DNA of 64,000 nt. Origin: JBMOKT01 sp049323895. GTDB lineage: Bacteria; Bacillota; Peptococcia; Peptococcales; BICA1-8. The stretch covers positions 62,001 through 126,000 of the forward strand of contig JBMOKT010000008.1 in NCBI GenBank assembly GCA_049323895.1, given 5' to 3'. Position 1 is the stretch's first letter. The number at the start of each line of letters is the position of its first letter. Of the stretch, positions 63,649-64,000 are shown in pieces. The position numbers and the translations under genes were made by a program. A model generated the notes under the pieces. It saw only the letters and a program-made list of their open reading frames with translations, was not told the DNA's origin and did not search any database.

Positions 63649-64000
63649 ATGTTTACAGCCAAGGGTTTAATTTATTATGGAATTAAAGCAACAGATGGAG
63701 ATATTGGTTCGGTGGATGATTTTTATTTTGATGATGAAAAATGGACTATCCGTTATATTGTTGTTGATACCAACAATTGGCTTCCCGGCGGAAAAGTTTT
63801 AGTTTCACCTATTTCCTTTGACAATATCAACAAGCAGCAGAAACAGGTAGAAATATTCTGTACTAAGGGCATGATTAAGAACAGTCCCAGCATGGAAACC
63901 CACCTGCCTATCTCCCGCCAAAAGGAAAAGGAATATAACAATCATTTTGATTGGGGCGCATACTGGGTTGGACCCGAGGCATGGGGAGGCTATGCTTACC
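63649..64000 (+). CDS. PRC-barrel domain protein (3' end beyond window)
   Basis: The frame starts at ATG 63649 behind AAAGGAGGAG and stays open for 117 codons to the window edge. It opens with a PRC-barrel domain (GIKATDGDIGSVDDFYFDD, then IRYIVVDT and VLVSPISF) as in photoreaction-centre H subunits and RimM. In heterotrophic Firmicutes such proteins are soluble or spore-associated with unclear duty. The rest of the gene lies outside the window. Confidence 0.85.
   Translation, partial: MFTAKGLIYYGIKATDGDIGSVDDFYFDDEKWTIRYIVVDTNNWLPGGKVLVSPISFDNINKQQKQVEIFCTKGMIKNSPSMETHLPISRQKEKEYNNHFDWGAYWVGPEAWGGYAY

Overview
The window looks like a chromosomal scaffold from a low-GC, endospore-forming anaerobic Firmicute of the Clostridia/Peptococcaceae kind. 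The reasons are AT-rich DNA with strong GGAGG ribosome binding sites, TTG and GTG starts, a spore photoproduct lyase, a CwlD spore-cortex amidase, a rubredoxin-flavin reductase and a DUF1858 protein. The species cannot be named from the sequence. No rRNA or tRNA gene was seen. A 100-base N gap at 59347-59446 marks a scaffold join, and the same 3' gene end is present on both sides of it.

Left part (1-30 kb). This is an ordinary chromosome: a truncated PAS sensor kinase, an AEC transporter, a divergent EamA-transporter/LysR pair, a polysaccharide deacetylase lipoprotein, a distant ComK-like protein, and a small-gene cassette (amidase, YvrJ, CxxC protein, DUF2922, DUF1659). A D-amino-acid block follows at 9.8-15.2 kb (D-amino-acid transaminase, Asp/Glu racemase, D-cysteine desulfhydrase, RidA, DauR-like regulator, dicarboxylate/amino-acid symporter). 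After it come an M20 carbamoylase, CwlD, Ku, an S41 protease, SplB, HtpG, an EmrE-type transporter, an intact DUF3786 gene with a broken second copy, a GAF histidine kinase, and a REP-associated (Y1) transposase with inverted ends.

CRISPR island (30.3-56.2 kb). Reading on the minus strand from the right, the order is: a complete type I-B operon (cas6-cas8-cas7-cas5-cas3-cas4/1-cas2), a leader of about 170 bp, an array of about 140 repeats (37 bp, 10.6 kb), then a type III-A operon (cas10-csm2-csm3-csm4-csm6-cas6). The array lies between the two effector operons, and only the I-B side has adaptation genes, so both systems probably share it. csm5 is missing from the III-A operon. Cas10 keeps its HD and GGDD motifs and Csm6 keeps a CARF domain and an R-x6-H HEPN motif, so cyclic-oligoadenylate signalling should work. 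Each operon has its own Cas6. A degenerate repeat pair with a mini-spacer sits in the 5' leader of the I-B cas6, just upstream of its RBS, and is a candidate autoregulatory element. Many spacers read as coding sense on the plus strand, so the crRNAs, made from the minus strand, would be antisense to phage mRNA. Two spacers overlap by 17 nt at one target and two others share a near-identical segment, so the array records repeated encounters with the same phage families.

Right part (56.3-64 kb). It holds a coiled-coil protein with 21-bp tandem repeats, a rubredoxin/flavin reductase, a GGDEF protein, a nitrilase-family amidase, CheW, a membrane acyltransferase, an FMN-dependent alpha-hydroxy-acid dehydrogenase and the start of a PRC-barrel protein. 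Several short repeat families are scattered through the window: a heptamer (ACTAGCC)n at gene ends, a hairpin element of about 85 bp in three copies, and C-rich hairpins.
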